Numbered from the stretch's first letter, positions 8,529-17,329 are shown. The stretch is DNA of 64,000 nt from Flavobacterium sp. (GCF_027484705.1 NZ_JAIXSL010000018.1:62001-126000), one strand, 5' to 3'. Made by a program: numbers and translations. Notes: generated by a model not told the origin, from the sequence alone.

Positions 8529-9464
8529 GTGGTTATACCGAATCCAATCGCTTTTAGTTGAACGTTTTAATTTTGTGCAAAACACAGACAACCTCTTGCC
8601 AAAAACAGATTAAATCAAACGCCAAAATTACGCTCGCATCAATCTTTTACTTTTTTTAGAAACACCATTTTAGATTGATTTAGCAAAATTAATAAATCCA
8701 AAAACCTAAATGCTTAGCGATTGCTTTACACTGCGGTTATAGTGGTTCGCGACGCACGCAATTGGTAAGGCCATAAGGATCTTTTCAAATATACCATTCC
8801 AATCTCAAACCAACCTTACCATTTTTATTCTGTGTCAAAAACATTTATCTTTTTAAAATTGACACAAAACCTTTGTCAAAAAAAAGATTTCAAAAAATTT
8901 GACACAAAATCTGTGTCAAAATATTTTTTTCGAAAAAATTGACACAAAAGATTCTTATCACTCAAACCTAAATCTTGTTACATAAATAGTGAGTTGTTCA
9001 AAGCTTAGCGCAGTGCGTTTAGATCATAGTGGGTTGAGGCCATTGCGCCTGGGTTTCAGAGAAAAAAGTGGTGACTGCTCTGCTTTAGAAATCGTACTTA
9101 CAGAAATACTTCACACTACTTTGGCCAGCGCAAACCAACGATAACACTTCAGTAAAACTAACGTCATGCTATTATCGAGGCATCTATTTTGAAAAGTTTT
9201 AGCGTCGTATTTAATTCGTATTATAACCCCTTTATTGCAATGGGAAGACTCCTAAATTTCAGGAACAATCTTTCTTAAATATCATCTGTTACATCGCCTC
9301 AATGCCTTGCATCACCTCTTAAAGTTAAATAGATTGATACTGCAATAAAGCCCAATTAAAGCTTAATCGGATAATATGATGCTGCTTGGTTTAAAATGGA
9401 ATCGTTGTAAGAATGACGCATAAAAAAAAGCCGCCCAATCAAACAACTTTAATTTTTTTCATCA
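8529..9464. other. Gene-free interval of about 0.9 kb
   Basis: No convincing reading frame, tRNA or known RNA was recognised on either strand. The stretch holds the 40-bp tandem repeat at 8831-8950, an inverted GGTAAGG/CCTTACC pair about 43 bp apart (8764 and 8814), and two loosely similar segments starting GCTTAGCG at 8712 and 9003, each followed by ATAGTGG. It separates the signalling operon from the polysaccharide locus. Decayed mobile DNA or an uncharacterised RNA are both possible. Confidence 0.6.
8831..8950. repeat. Three-copy 40-bp tandem repeat with TGTGTCAAAA / GACACAAAA arms
   Basis: GACACAAAA recurs at 8861, 8901 and 8941, and (T)GTGTCAAA-type segments at 8831, 8871 (degenerate) and 8911, giving an exact 40-bp period. 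Each unit contains facing arms. The best is the perfect hairpin TTTGACACA-AAATC-TGTGTCAAA at 8898-8920. A protein-binding array or a repetitive RNA hairpin set are possible. No neighbouring gene explains it. Confidence 0.8.
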
Positions 9465-11528
9465 TTAAGATTTCGTCTTAAATAATGGTTTCGAGAACAA
9501 ACTCCAGCGCAAACGGAATCCGATTTCCGTATAAGTAAATCCTGCCACCGATGCCGAAGCGATATTACTTTTACCGCCATAAAGATTGGCCAGCAAACGA
9601 TCGGAAAACTTATAACCAAAACGCGCCTGAATGCGGTAAGTAAGTTGTTTGTCGTTGTCTTCAATATACTGATAACCTGCAGCGGCATTGACATTGTAGA
9701 AAATACTTTTGGGCAACGCAATTTTTTCATCTTTCAGAAAATCGACGAAGATTTCGTACGCATTAAATTTCTTCGGACTAAAATATATCGTGGGCACTTG
9801 GTCTTTAAAAGTAATGAACTGGTAATTGAATCCGGTTTTCAAAACGGGTTTCGAAAGAATGTTATAATACAACGAAGTAAACAAAAGGTTTCTCGTATTG
9901 CTGTCCGTTTGCGTGGTGTAATAATACTGCGTAAACCAACCCAAATTGATGTTGGTTCCCATATTGTAATTCAAATAATAATTGTTGGTCGCAATTTGTT
10001 GGTCGATCAAATCGGTATTGAAATTTTGCAATTCGCGTTTGTAACCCACTTCTAAATCTTGCAATTTGTAAGGCTTGACTTTGAAATATGCTGCCACTAA
10101 AGCTTGTGTATAATTGCTGAAGGTAGAAGAAGCGGAAGTCACTCCAATTTCCGCATTAAAATTAATTTTCGGATGAAACTTATAACCAAAACCCACTAAA
10201 AAATCATTCGATTCCGCTTTGACATTCGTATTCTTATTGCCTGTTTTTCTAAATTGATACGTTGTATTTAGCGCCCATTTTGTCGACAAAGGAAAAGTCA
10301 ATAAGGTTCGAGAAGTTATTGCAGTGTTGTTTCCGTTATCAAACGAATAGCTGATTTTCTCTTCTACGTTAGGCGTGTGTTCTTCGTTTAGTTTCTTTAG
10401 AAAATTCGTAGCATCGTTTTGGTTTTCAAAAATAGTTAGCGTGGTTTTTACCGCGGCAAACGATTTGTCGATTTCGCCTGAAGCATAATAAGCATTGGCA
10501 ATCCCCAGGTTTCCATCAAACGATTTGGCATCATTGACCAGAATGTTTTCATAATAACGGATACTGTCTTTAAAATCACTTTTATAAATAGATAATGTTG
10601 CTGAAAGTGCTAATAACCAATTCTCGTTGGTGTAATGCGTATTCAATTCGTTAATTTCCGTGGCTGCTGCTTTAAATTTTTTATTCCAGATTAAAGCTTG
10701 TACGTGGCGTTCGTAGGTTTGCTTTTTTAAAGTTTCGTCACTGCTTTCTTTTACCGCAGTCATGGCGTTTTGGGAAGTTTGTAAGGCTTGCGCATCTTTA
10801 CCATCAATATGTTCAATTAATGCCTGTCCATTCAAAGCCAATATCGGATCGGTTGCTGACAACAACTTATAGGTCGCTTTTCCTTTGGCAATGTCTTTAC
10901 TGATAAGGTATAAATTGGCTTTGTTTAATGAGGTTTCTTTGTCGTTCGGGAAGTCGGCTAATATTTCATTGTAAAAAGTTTCCGCTTCGGCGTATTTTTT
11001 CTCTTTCACCTTATCATTCGCATAACCCAATTTGATATACTTTCTGGAAACCAATGCGCCTGAATTTCCGGGCGACAACTCCAACGCTTTGTTCACATTC
11101 ATTAAAGCATCTGGAAATTCTTTCAGATTAGATAATGTATTGGCGAAACCCAAATGCGCGACAAAATTGGTTGGATTGTTGGCGACCAAGTTGCTGTAGA
11201 ATACTTTAGCCTCGGCAAATTTCTTATTCCATAATAAGGCTTCGGCATAATTCAATTCGATTTCCAGATCGCCTGGATATTCATTTTTCAGTTCGATAAA
11301 CATTTGCAAGGCCGCTTCAGGTTGTTTATTTAAACCGACAGCTCTCGCATAACACAAACGGGCGGTTTTATTTTGAGGATAATCTTTTAAGATGTCTTTG
11401 AAAAAAACTTCGGCTTGGCTGAATTCGCCTTTTTCAAGATGGCTGAATCCGGCATTCATATTTTGAGCGCTACAGATACTACTTAAAGTAATCAGAAAAA
11501 ACAGAACCGTTTGGTGTATTAATTTCAT
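9465..11528 (-). CDS. TPR-repeat outer membrane beta-barrel protein (YaiO-like, PelB-like layout)
   Basis: This is a 687-residue exported protein. A signal peptide (about 1-21, ending CSAQ) is followed by tetratricopeptide repeats over residues about 25-390 (for example AEVFFKDILKDYPQNKTARL and AEALLWNKKFAEAKVFY). The last 290 residues (from about KISYSFDNGNN) are alternating amphipathic strands of a YaiO-type outer membrane barrel. A periplasmic TPR superhelix joined to a barrel is the layout of polysaccharide export proteins such as PelB. The gene is divergent from the STAS-flippase-glycosyltransferase genes and shares their regulatory region, which supports a role in exporting that polymer. 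Function by sequence alone is moderately sure; barrel and TPR are clear. Confidence 0.83.
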   Translation of the reverse strand: MKLIHQTVLFFLITLSSICSAQNMNAGFSHLEKGEFSQAEVFFKDILKDYPQNKTARLCYARAVGLNKQPEAALQMFIELKNEYPGDLEIELNYAEALLWNKKFAEAKVFYSNLVANNPTNFVAHLGFANTLSNLKEFPDALMNVNKALELSPGNSGALVSRKYIKLGYANDKVKEKKYAEAETFYNEILADFPNDKETSLNKANLYLISKDIAKGKATYKLLSATDPILALNGQALIEHIDGKDAQALQTSQNAMTAVKESSDETLKKQTYERHVQALIWNKKFKAAATEINELNTHYTNENWLLALSATLSIYKSDFKDSIRYYENILVNDAKSFDGNLGIANAYYASGEIDKSFAAVKTTLTIFENQNDATNFLKKLNEEHTPNVEEKISYSFDNGNNTAITSRTLLTFPLSTKWALNTTYQFRKTGNKNTNVKAESNDFLVGFGYKFHPKINFNAEIGVTSASSTFSNYTQALVAAYFKVKPYKLQDLEVGYKRELQNFNTDLIDQQIATNNYYLNYNMGTNINLGWFTQYYYTTQTDSNTRNLLFTSLYYNILSKPVLKTGFNYQFITFKDQVPTIYFSPKKFNAYEIFVDFLKDEKIALPKSIFYNVNAAAGYQYIEDNDKQLTYRIQARFGYKFSDRLLANLYGGKSNIASASVAGFTYTEIGFRLRWSLFSKPLFKTKS

Positions 11529-11567
11529 TCGTCGATGGTGTGTTTATTAATGAGTGCAAGTTAGGGA

Positions 11568-11575
11568 CAAACCTA
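11568..11575 (-). promoter_or_regulatory. -7 promoter element TAGGTTTG for the TPR/barrel gene
   Basis: It is an exact TAnnTTTG match on the minus strand, 39 bp from the ATG. A TTTG box lies 17 bp upstream (11593-11596, read on the minus strand), near the preferred 19 bp. The shared ATTCGTCGAAT site begins just beyond it. Confidence 0.6.
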
Positions 11576-11581
11576 TGATAT

Positions 11582-11648
11582 TTCACCTACAGCAAACCGC
11601 CATTCGTCGAATAATATCGAGGTCTCGTGGCCAAACGCTGGATATTTG
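11582..11648 (+). promoter_or_regulatory. Regulated promoter of the STAS gene: 21-bp direct repeats plus -7 element
   Basis: The core TTCGTC at 11603-11608 sits inside the near-palindrome ATTCGTCGAAT (11602-11612). A weaker copy, TTCACC, lies exactly 21 bp upstream at 11582-11587. The -7 element GATATTTG (11641-11648) starts 38 bp after the start of the main core, and there is no TTTG -33 box. The same arrangement occurs before 13372 and 20601. Read on the other strand, the palindrome is 36 bp from the -7 element of the divergent TPR/barrel gene, so one site could serve both genes. Confidence 0.6.
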
Positions 11649-11691
11649 CATCAGAAATAACAAATAATATAAACTTTTTAAATCAAATATC

Positions 11692-11994
11692 ATGGCTTTA
11701 CAAATCACAAACAATGCAGGAATTTTCGAAATCAATGGCGACTTAAATTCGCAAAATGTACTTTCATTAAACAATCATTTCGAAGCTTTACTTGAGCGTT
11801 CCAAAATGATTACACTTTCTTTAAATAAATTAGTCGACATCGATACCTCGGCGGTTTCAGCGATTGCTTCATTATACAAAAAAGCAATGTCAAGCAATAA
11901 AATCTTCTATATCATCGGACAGGAAAACCAAAAAATCAGCGATCGGTTTCAAACAGAGAAACTAAGTTACATTTTACGTAGAGACGTACTTTAA
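11692..11994 (+). CDS. Small STAS-domain protein (anti-sigma-factor-antagonist-like)
   Basis: This 100-residue protein is a lone STAS domain. It shows the N-terminal strand pair, DLNSQNVLSLNNHFEALL, then LVDIDTSAVSAIASLYKKA, where D51-T52-S53 aligns with the DSS phosphorylation site of SpoIIAA-type proteins. No partner kinase or sigma factor is adjacent. It is the first gene after the regulated promoter and lies 33 bp before the flippase. STAS proteins often regulate by binding other proteins in a phosphorylation-dependent way. A switch on polysaccharide assembly is plausible but inferred. Confidence 0.8.
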   Translation: MALQITNNAGIFEINGDLNSQNVLSLNNHFEALLERSKMITLSLNKLVDIDTSAVSAIASLYKKAMSSNKIFYIIGQENQKISDRFQTEKLSYILRRDVL

Positions 11995-12027
11995 TTTTAA
12001 TTGTCCTAACGCTTCTAATTCAACAAT

Positions 12028-13293
12028 ATGAGAACAATAAACGTCAGTCGCTTTTTAAATCATAAGCCGTTCAGTGAAGAAAAAATCTTCATGCTCACAA
12101 TGCTTGTGGTCAATGCCGGTAACTACTTTTACAACCTGTTACTGGGAAGGATTTTAGGTCCGGCTGCCTTTTCAGATGCCGCCATATTGATTACTTTTTT
12201 ATTGGTGCTTTCGTTTTTAGGCATGACTTTTCAAATCGTAACTTCAAAATACGCGGTGTTACTCGAAGAAAAAGCATTGACAGTTTTCATAAAAAAAATA
12301 ACCCGATCAGGCATCAATCTTGGCGTTGTGATTGGGGCTGTAATCGTAGCATTGAATGAGCAATTGCAAGTTTTGTTTCATACGCAAACTGCCATGATGT
12401 TCTTTATTTTCGGATTCGGCATTCCGCTTTACTTTCTGATCAGCATCAATCGAGGATTGTATCAAGGGAAAAACAGTTTGCACAAGATGGCAATCACCTA
12501 TCAAACAGAAATGATCAGTCGTCTGGTGATTACGATTCTGACTGTATTGTTCTTACCTGAAATTCCTACTTCAATTGCTGTAGCTGCAGGAATTCTGATT
12601 TCTTTTGTCTTTGGCTTGTTTCCTTTTCAAAAGCGGTTGGTGCAAAGTGCTGCGCGAATTCCAAACGAATCCATTCCTACGAAAAGCATCTTGACCTTTT
12701 TTGCCCTCACCGCATTTTATGAATGCACCCAAATTATCATCAACAACAGCGATATTCTTTTGGTAAAACATTATTTCTCGAACGATGAAGCCGGTTTGTA
12801 TTCCTCTTTAGCCTTAATCGGACGTGTGGTCTATTTTGTGGCCTGGATGTTCGTGATGTTGTTGTTGCCCAAAGTAATCCAGCTTCAAAAAGATGGAAAA
12901 AACACGCAACCCATTTTGTTGCAGTATGTAGGCTATATTGTGCTTTTGTCTACAGGAATTGTGGCAGGAAGTTATCTATTTCCGGAAACCGTGGTTGATG
13001 TGATGTTTGGTTCAAAATACCTTTCGATTGCGCCGTTATTATGGCAATATGCACTAGCGACTTCGATTTTTGCCATTGCTAATATTTTTGCATATTATTT
13101 CCTGTCGATTGGAAAATACGTTCCGGTTTTGGTTTCTGCTATTTTAGGATTGACGCAAATCGGGCTCATCATCGGGTTCCATAAAAGTCTGGAACAAGTC
13201 GTACAAATGCAGATTCTTGCCATGGTTGTGCTCTTAATTTTCCAATTGAGTTACTTCTTTTATCACAGTAAAAAGAACGTTCGTCTAAACTAA
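12028..13293 (+). CDS. Polysaccharide flippase (Wzx/MATE-like membrane protein)
   Basis: This is a 421-residue integral membrane protein with about 12 hydrophobic segments, from MLTMLVVNAGNYFYNLLLGR to the C-terminal helices. The early GRILGPAAFSDA and SKYAVLLEE segments, and DILLVKHYFSNDEAGLYSSL near residue 245, are typical of the oligosaccharide flippase (Wzx/PST) family. It would move lipid-linked or growing glycan across the inner membrane. It sits in a plus-strand run between the STAS protein and a GT4 glycosyltransferase, the same partnership (PelF/PelG-like) seen in synthase-type secretion systems. Substrate is unknown. Confidence 0.87.
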   Translation: MRTINVSRFLNHKPFSEEKIFMLTMLVVNAGNYFYNLLLGRILGPAAFSDAAILITFLLVLSFLGMTFQIVTSKYAVLLEEKALTVFIKKITRSGINLGVVIGAVIVALNEQLQVLFHTQTAMMFFIFGFGIPLYFLISINRGLYQGKNSLHKMAITYQTEMISRLVITILTVLFLPEIPTSIAVAAGILISFVFGLFPFQKRLVQSAARIPNESIPTKSILTFFALTAFYECTQIIINNSDILLVKHYFSNDEAGLYSSLALIGRVVYFVAWMFVMLLLPKVIQLQKDGKNTQPILLQYVGYIVLLSTGIVAGSYLFPETVVDVMFGSKYLSIAPLLWQYALATSIFAIANIFAYYFLSIGKYVPVLVSAILGLTQIGLIIGFHKSLEQVVQMQILAMVVLLIFQLSYFFYHSKKNVRLN

Positions 13294-13345
13294 ATTTCCA
13301 TTCGTCGAATAGTTCGAAAATCCTTTGGAAACCATTCGATATTTG
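13280..13345 (+). promoter_or_regulatory. Regulated promoter of the GT4 gene: TTCGTC direct repeats 21 bp apart plus -7 element
   Basis: TTCGTC occurs at 13280-13285 (inside the last codons of the flippase gene) and again at 13301-13306 inside CCATTCGTCGAAT, exactly 21 bp apart. The -7 element GATATTTG (13338-13345) starts 37 bp after the second core. No TTTG -33 box is present at the right spacing. This is the best pair of repeats in the locus and implies the GT4 gene can be transcribed independently of the flippase. Confidence 0.65.
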
Positions 13346-13371
13346 CACTATAAATTTAAAACATCGTAAAA

Positions 13372-14574
13372 ATGAAAATAGCAGTTGTAACAGCTTTCCC
13401 GCCAAGTAAAGTAACCTTAAACGAATATGGTTATCATTTAGTAAAGAATTTTGTTCAAAAACAAGAAGTAACCGAATTGGTTTTGATCACTGATAAAACA
13501 GCAGCACCAAAACAGTTGGATTTTGATCAAAGTGAAAAAGTAACGGTAAATGAATGCTGGGAATTCAATAGTTATGCAAACATCTTTACCATTATCAAAG
13601 CCATTTTGAAAGAGAAACCAGACGCGGTTTTATTCAATTTGCAGTTTGTAAAATTCGGCGATAAAAAAATTCCAGCAGCGTTAGGTTTGATGATACCCAT
13701 GATTTTGAAAATGCTAGGAAGCAATACAATCGTTCTGTTGCACAATATTTTAGAGCAAGTGGATTTGGAAAGCGCTGGTTTTACCAAGAATAAATGGGTA
13801 GAAAAAATCTATAATTTCATTGGAACCAATCTCACGAGATGTTTGTTGCAATCCGATAAAGTGGCGGTAACCATCAGCAAATATGTCGATATATTAAGTG
13901 CTAAATATAAAGCAGAAAATGTAGTTTTAATTCCGCACGGTTCGTTTGAAACTCCGGAAACTCCCAATTATGATTTGCCCAACGGACCGAAGAAAGTCAT
14001 GGCTTTTGGTAAATTCGGAACCTATAAAAAGGTTGAAATTCTAATTGAAGCCGTCGAAGAAATCAGGAAAAACAACAACGAACCTATCGAAGTGGTCATC
14101 GCAGGAACCGACAGTCCGAATACGCCTGGTTATTTGCAATCGGTCAAAGAAAAATATGCGCATGTTTCAGGAATAACATTCACAGGCTATGTAGAAGAAA
14201 ATCAAGTGGCAACCCTGTTCAACGAAAGCGCAGTAGTCGTTTTTCCATACACCTCTACAACAGGAAGTTCAGGTGTTCTACACCAAGCCGGAAGTTACGG
14301 AAAAGCCGTCGTGATGCCAGATTTAGGCGATTTGAGTTTGTTAGTGAAAGAAGAAGGTTATCAAGGTGAGTTTTTCAATCCTGAAAGTGCTAATTCTTTG
14401 GCGAAAGCAATTGCTACGATTTTAGAAGACGATTCCTACCGACGTCGTATCGCTCAAACCAATTATAAAGCGGCTTGTGCCCTATCGATGGATAAAATTG
14501 TCGGCATGTATTTGGATCGTTTTGACGAAATTGAAATCAGTAAACTCTCCAAATTATTAGTTCGAAATGTATGA
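13372..14574 (+). CDS. GT4-family glycosyltransferase
   Basis: This is a 400-residue GT-B fold enzyme. The N-terminal half shows VVTAFPPSKVTLNEYGYHLV and a Rossmann domain. The C-terminal half shows MAFGKFGTYKKVEILIEAV, VVIAGTDSP, GITFTGYVEENQVATLF, and the donor-site region VVFPYTSTTGSSGVLHQA, where GT4 enzymes normally have a conserved acidic E-x7-E pattern. It likely transfers a nucleotide-sugar residue to the polymer or lipid carrier in the cytoplasm. It has its own regulated promoter. Its 3' end overlaps the convergent GH5-like gene by 18 bp (14557-14574), so no terminator separates them. Confidence 0.88.
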   Translation: MKIAVVTAFPPSKVTLNEYGYHLVKNFVQKQEVTELVLITDKTAAPKQLDFDQSEKVTVNECWEFNSYANIFTIIKAILKEKPDAVLFNLQFVKFGDKKIPAALGLMIPMILKMLGSNTIVLLHNILEQVDLESAGFTKNKWVEKIYNFIGTNLTRCLLQSDKVAVTISKYVDILSAKYKAENVVLIPHGSFETPETPNYDLPNGPKKVMAFGKFGTYKKVEILIEAVEEIRKNNNEPIEVVIAGTDSPNTPGYLQSVKEKYAHVSGITFTGYVEENQVATLFNESAVVVFPYTSTTGSSGVLHQAGSYGKAVVMPDLGDLSLLVKEEGYQGEFFNPESANSLAKAIATILEDDSYRRRIAQTNYKAACALSMDKIVGMYLDRFDEIEISKLSKLLVRNV

Positions 14575-16110
14575 AAAGGATGGTTTCTTCTTTCCTTCTG
14601 AATTGAGGAAACCAAATCGTTTCTGCTTGTTTTTTTGCCAAGGCCATTTTCCAGCAACTTGATCTGGAATACTCGGAAAATCATACAACGTCCACGACAC
14701 AAATGCAAGGTTATTCTTTTTGAATAGCACTTGCATTTTTTGATGGTAAGCAGCTTGGTCTTCTTCAGTATTTCCAACCCAATTCCATAGGCCTTTGTAG
14801 GACGGAAGTCCAAATTCTTGAATGACTACTGGTTTCCCAACGGCTTTCTCCAAAGTGCTTTGTTCGTGTTCAAAGTTTTCAATCGGATGGTAAAAATGGT
14901 ACGAAACAAAATCCACTTGGTCTTTTAAATGTACTGCTGCAGTCGAATTCGACCAACCAATCGTAGTCAAATGATTGGGATCGTTTTTCTTGATAACAGG
15001 AAGCAGATGATCCAACCAAGAGAGCACATTCTGTTGATTTCGGTTTTCAAAATCGAGGTTGGGTTCGTTTTTCATATCCCAAGCTAAAATGGCTTTGTGG
15101 TTTTTAAATGCGGATACGATTTTCTCAGCATGGCGGTGCGTTAAGGTCCAATTTTCGATGGTATAATCACTATAAAAATCAAACAAAGTAACGATAACGT
15201 AAAGATTTTTAGATGCTGATAAATCTAAAAGCTGTTTTAATTTATCTAATTTTTCAGGCTTCACATCGGCTTGTCCAAAATCATCGTATTGTATAAAAAT
15301 CCGAATCGTATTGAGCTTGGCGTTTTTAATAATATCAAAATCGCGCGCAATCGTATCCGTATTAAACCGCTCCCCAAAAGTATCCCAAGCGGAATTTTTT
15401 GGATAGTAATTGATGCCTTTGATGACAAATTCTTCGTTGTCTTTGAGGATCTTTTTACCACTGACTTTAAATACGGGTTGCGAAACAATGGTATCCAATG
15501 GCAAAATATCCTTCTTCATTTTTTGGATGTGTCGCACGCGCCAAAAACCATCTTCCAATAACATCATTACTTTATAAGTCGCTGTGTCCTGAATCGTGGT
15601 GATTTCCTTTTTGGCCTGAAATACCTTTTGAAATTCGACTACATTTTTATCGGTAAAAACCACCAATTGCCCATCAGCACTGTAGAATTCTAATTTCGGA
15701 TGATGCTCTAAAGTGGTGCTTTCAATGGTGATTTTCTTTTTAGAATTATCGGCAATCGTGCGGTATAAATTGATGCGGGCATTTTGGGTGTAATAATCTT
15801 CAATACCTGCTTTCTTGTTGTTTTCCAATGCTTTGTTTTTGACAAACCATGAAAAAAGGTAATGCTTCTCAATGGTTTTCAAAGTGTTCGGTTCCATCAC
15901 GCGACCCGGATTGTCAAGACTTTCCCAAATTACTTTCGGCAAATAGGTGTTGACGGTTTCTTTATCCAAATGCAACATGGAAGTTCTATCGGCTCCGGAA
16001 TTCAAATAATCGAGTACCGTACTAATGCCAAAAAGCACCATCAAATTGACTGCAATAAAAGAAGCAATCAAGACTGTTCGGATAGTAGTTCTATTGTTAA
16101 TTAATGTCAT
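14557..16110 (-). CDS. Membrane-anchored GH5-like glycoside hydrolase
   Basis: This is a 517-residue protein with one N-terminal membrane or signal-anchor helix (about 10-33). After a 190-residue region of unclear fold comes a (beta/alpha)8 glycosidase domain. It starts at VIKGINYYPKNSAWDT (about 230), has Glu349 in WDMKNEPNLDF as the acid/base and Glu432 in VVIQEFGLP as the nucleophile, both at the positions expected for GH5/GH-A clan retaining enzymes. Its ATG region overlaps the preceding gene by 14 bp, making it the last gene of a three-gene minus-strand operon. Periplasmic trimming or release of the exopolysaccharide is likely, like PelA or BcsZ. The exact linkage is unknown. Confidence 0.87.
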   Translation of the reverse strand: MTLINNRTTIRTVLIASFIAVNLMVLFGISTVLDYLNSGADRTSMLHLDKETVNTYLPKVIWESLDNPGRVMEPNTLKTIEKHYLFSWFVKNKALENNKKAGIEDYYTQNARINLYRTIADNSKKKITIESTTLEHHPKLEFYSADGQLVVFTDKNVVEFQKVFQAKKEITTIQDTATYKVMMLLEDGFWRVRHIQKMKKDILPLDTIVSQPVFKVSGKKILKDNEEFVIKGINYYPKNSAWDTFGERFNTDTIARDFDIIKNAKLNTIRIFIQYDDFGQADVKPEKLDKLKQLLDLSASKNLYVIVTLFDFYSDYTIENWTLTHRHAEKIVSAFKNHKAILAWDMKNEPNLDFENRNQQNVLSWLDHLLPVIKKNDPNHLTTIGWSNSTAAVHLKDQVDFVSYHFYHPIENFEHEQSTLEKAVGKPVVIQEFGLPSYKGLWNWVGNTEEDQAAYHQKMQVLFKKNNLAFVSWTLYDFPSIPDQVAGKWPWQKNKQKRFGFLNSEGKKKPSFSYISN

Positions 16111-17329
16111 AATGTTTGGGTTCCGTGGTTTGGGTTACGCCTAAAGTGCTTATTTCAAAGCGATACTCTTTTTCTTTATAAAAATCAGAAGACAATTTAA
16201 AAGTCGCATTTCCTTTGCTGCTTTCTTCGTGTAATGTGTTTACTAGTTTAGTACCGTGAAAGACTTTCACAGTAACTCGAATGCCATCGGGCACCAACTG
16301 ATTCATGAAACTTTTTAAAGGACCAACGACCAGCGTCCTATTTTTATTCGAAAACGAATAACCAAACGATTGCATCATGGGTTTGTAAGCAAGTATGATG
16401 GCGTTACTCTCGGCGATTCCGGTCACATAACCTTTGACGTTATAAGTTTCGGCATGATCCGGGTGCAGCAGTTGCGCATTCGCAATACCATTTATGGTGG
16501 TGCCAAAGGTTTTGAGTAGCATTTTTGTTTGGGTCGTGATGATAAAAGTAACGAGCGTGCCATCGCTGACTATATTTCCGAAAGGATCTTTAATCATTGA
16601 TGTGGTAAAAGTGGTGATTTGATTCCCATCTGCAAAATCGTGGTTTCGACTGTAATTTATGCTGAAATTGGTGGCAATATTCGGATAGACTTCGGTTTCA
16701 ATTTCTTTAGAAGAAATGGAATTGCATTCCGTTGAAACCAGTAATTTCCCGGATTTACTTTCCGAAAAGATGTTTTTCCATGCGATGAAATTCTTCGTGC
16801 TTTCCGGAGTTTCTGTAATCGAATTAAGAAATTGATGCTTGATGATAGCCTTGCTGTTGTCTGCAAGCGGATTGTCAAAACCATCTGTAGGAACCGTAAC
16901 CATCATAGTAAACTCTTTACCTCCGGCCAGAATACTTCTGGGTCCAAGATAATTTTCAATTTGTGTTTTCGTTTGTGAATTGGGTGCTATCTCAAAGGTT
17001 CCTGAATTTGTTTTTTTTGAGCCGTTGATTAAAAACCAAGAAACAACGCCCGTTTTTTGGCAATAATTCACCGGGATTTTAAAGCTATACTTTCCGTTTT
17101 CCATTGTTGCATCTACCAACGTTTTTCCGTAGGAATGAATCAGGAATAATGCTGGTTTTTCCGTTTTTGACTGTGAGGAGAATTCAAGTTGTATCGGTCC
17201 TCCAGCTTGAAAAGCATTCGTTTTAGTAACCAATTCAAATGCTACTTTTTCATCTGAAACCAAAGCAGTTCCGAAAGCTAAAAAAAGCAAAGCACTTAAC
17301 AATCCTAATATGTAAAGCATTTTCTTCAT
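16097..17329 (-). CDS. Exported protein of unknown function in the polysaccharide operon
   Basis: This 410-residue protein has an N-terminal signal or anchor (MKKMLYILGLLSALLFLAFG) and then an all-beta region. Several stretches look like Ig-like or macroglobulin-style domains (about 30-125, and about 220-310 with DPFGNIVSDGTLVTF), including the D-x-x-G-N pattern of bacterial Ig-like big domains. No catalytic motif was recognised. It overlaps the upstream GT-C-like gene by one base and the downstream hydrolase by 14 bp, so it is translated as part of the operon. A periplasmic scaffold or accessory for polymer modification is possible, but no specific function is claimed. Confidence 0.75.
   Translation of the reverse strand: MKKMLYILGLLSALLFLAFGTALVSDEKVAFELVTKTNAFQAGGPIQLEFSSQSKTEKPALFLIHSYGKTLVDATMENGKYSFKIPVNYCQKTGVVSWFLINGSKKTNSGTFEIAPNSQTKTQIENYLGPRSILAGGKEFTMMVTVPTDGFDNPLADNSKAIIKHQFLNSITETPESTKNFIAWKNIFSESKSGKLLVSTECNSISSKEIETEVYPNIATNFSINYSRNHDFADGNQITTFTTSMIKDPFGNIVSDGTLVTFIITTQTKMLLKTFGTTINGIANAQLLHPDHAETYNVKGYVTGIAESNAIILAYKPMMQSFGYSFSNKNRTLVVGPLKSFMNQLVPDGIRVTVKVFHGTKLVNTLHEESSKGNATFKLSSDFYKEKEYRFEISTLGVTQTTEPKHYDIN

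Noticed and set aside
8529..9464. A CRISPR array or tRNA in the gene-free gap
   Set aside because: The 40-bp repeats are contiguous, with no unique spacers, and no cloverleaf could be folded by eye.
11525..11534. CATTCGTCGA at the TPR/barrel start codon as an independent operator
   Set aside because: It lies over the start codon, 75 bp from the main site and without a 21-bp partner, so it may be coding chance. It is only mentioned with the divergent-promoter finding.
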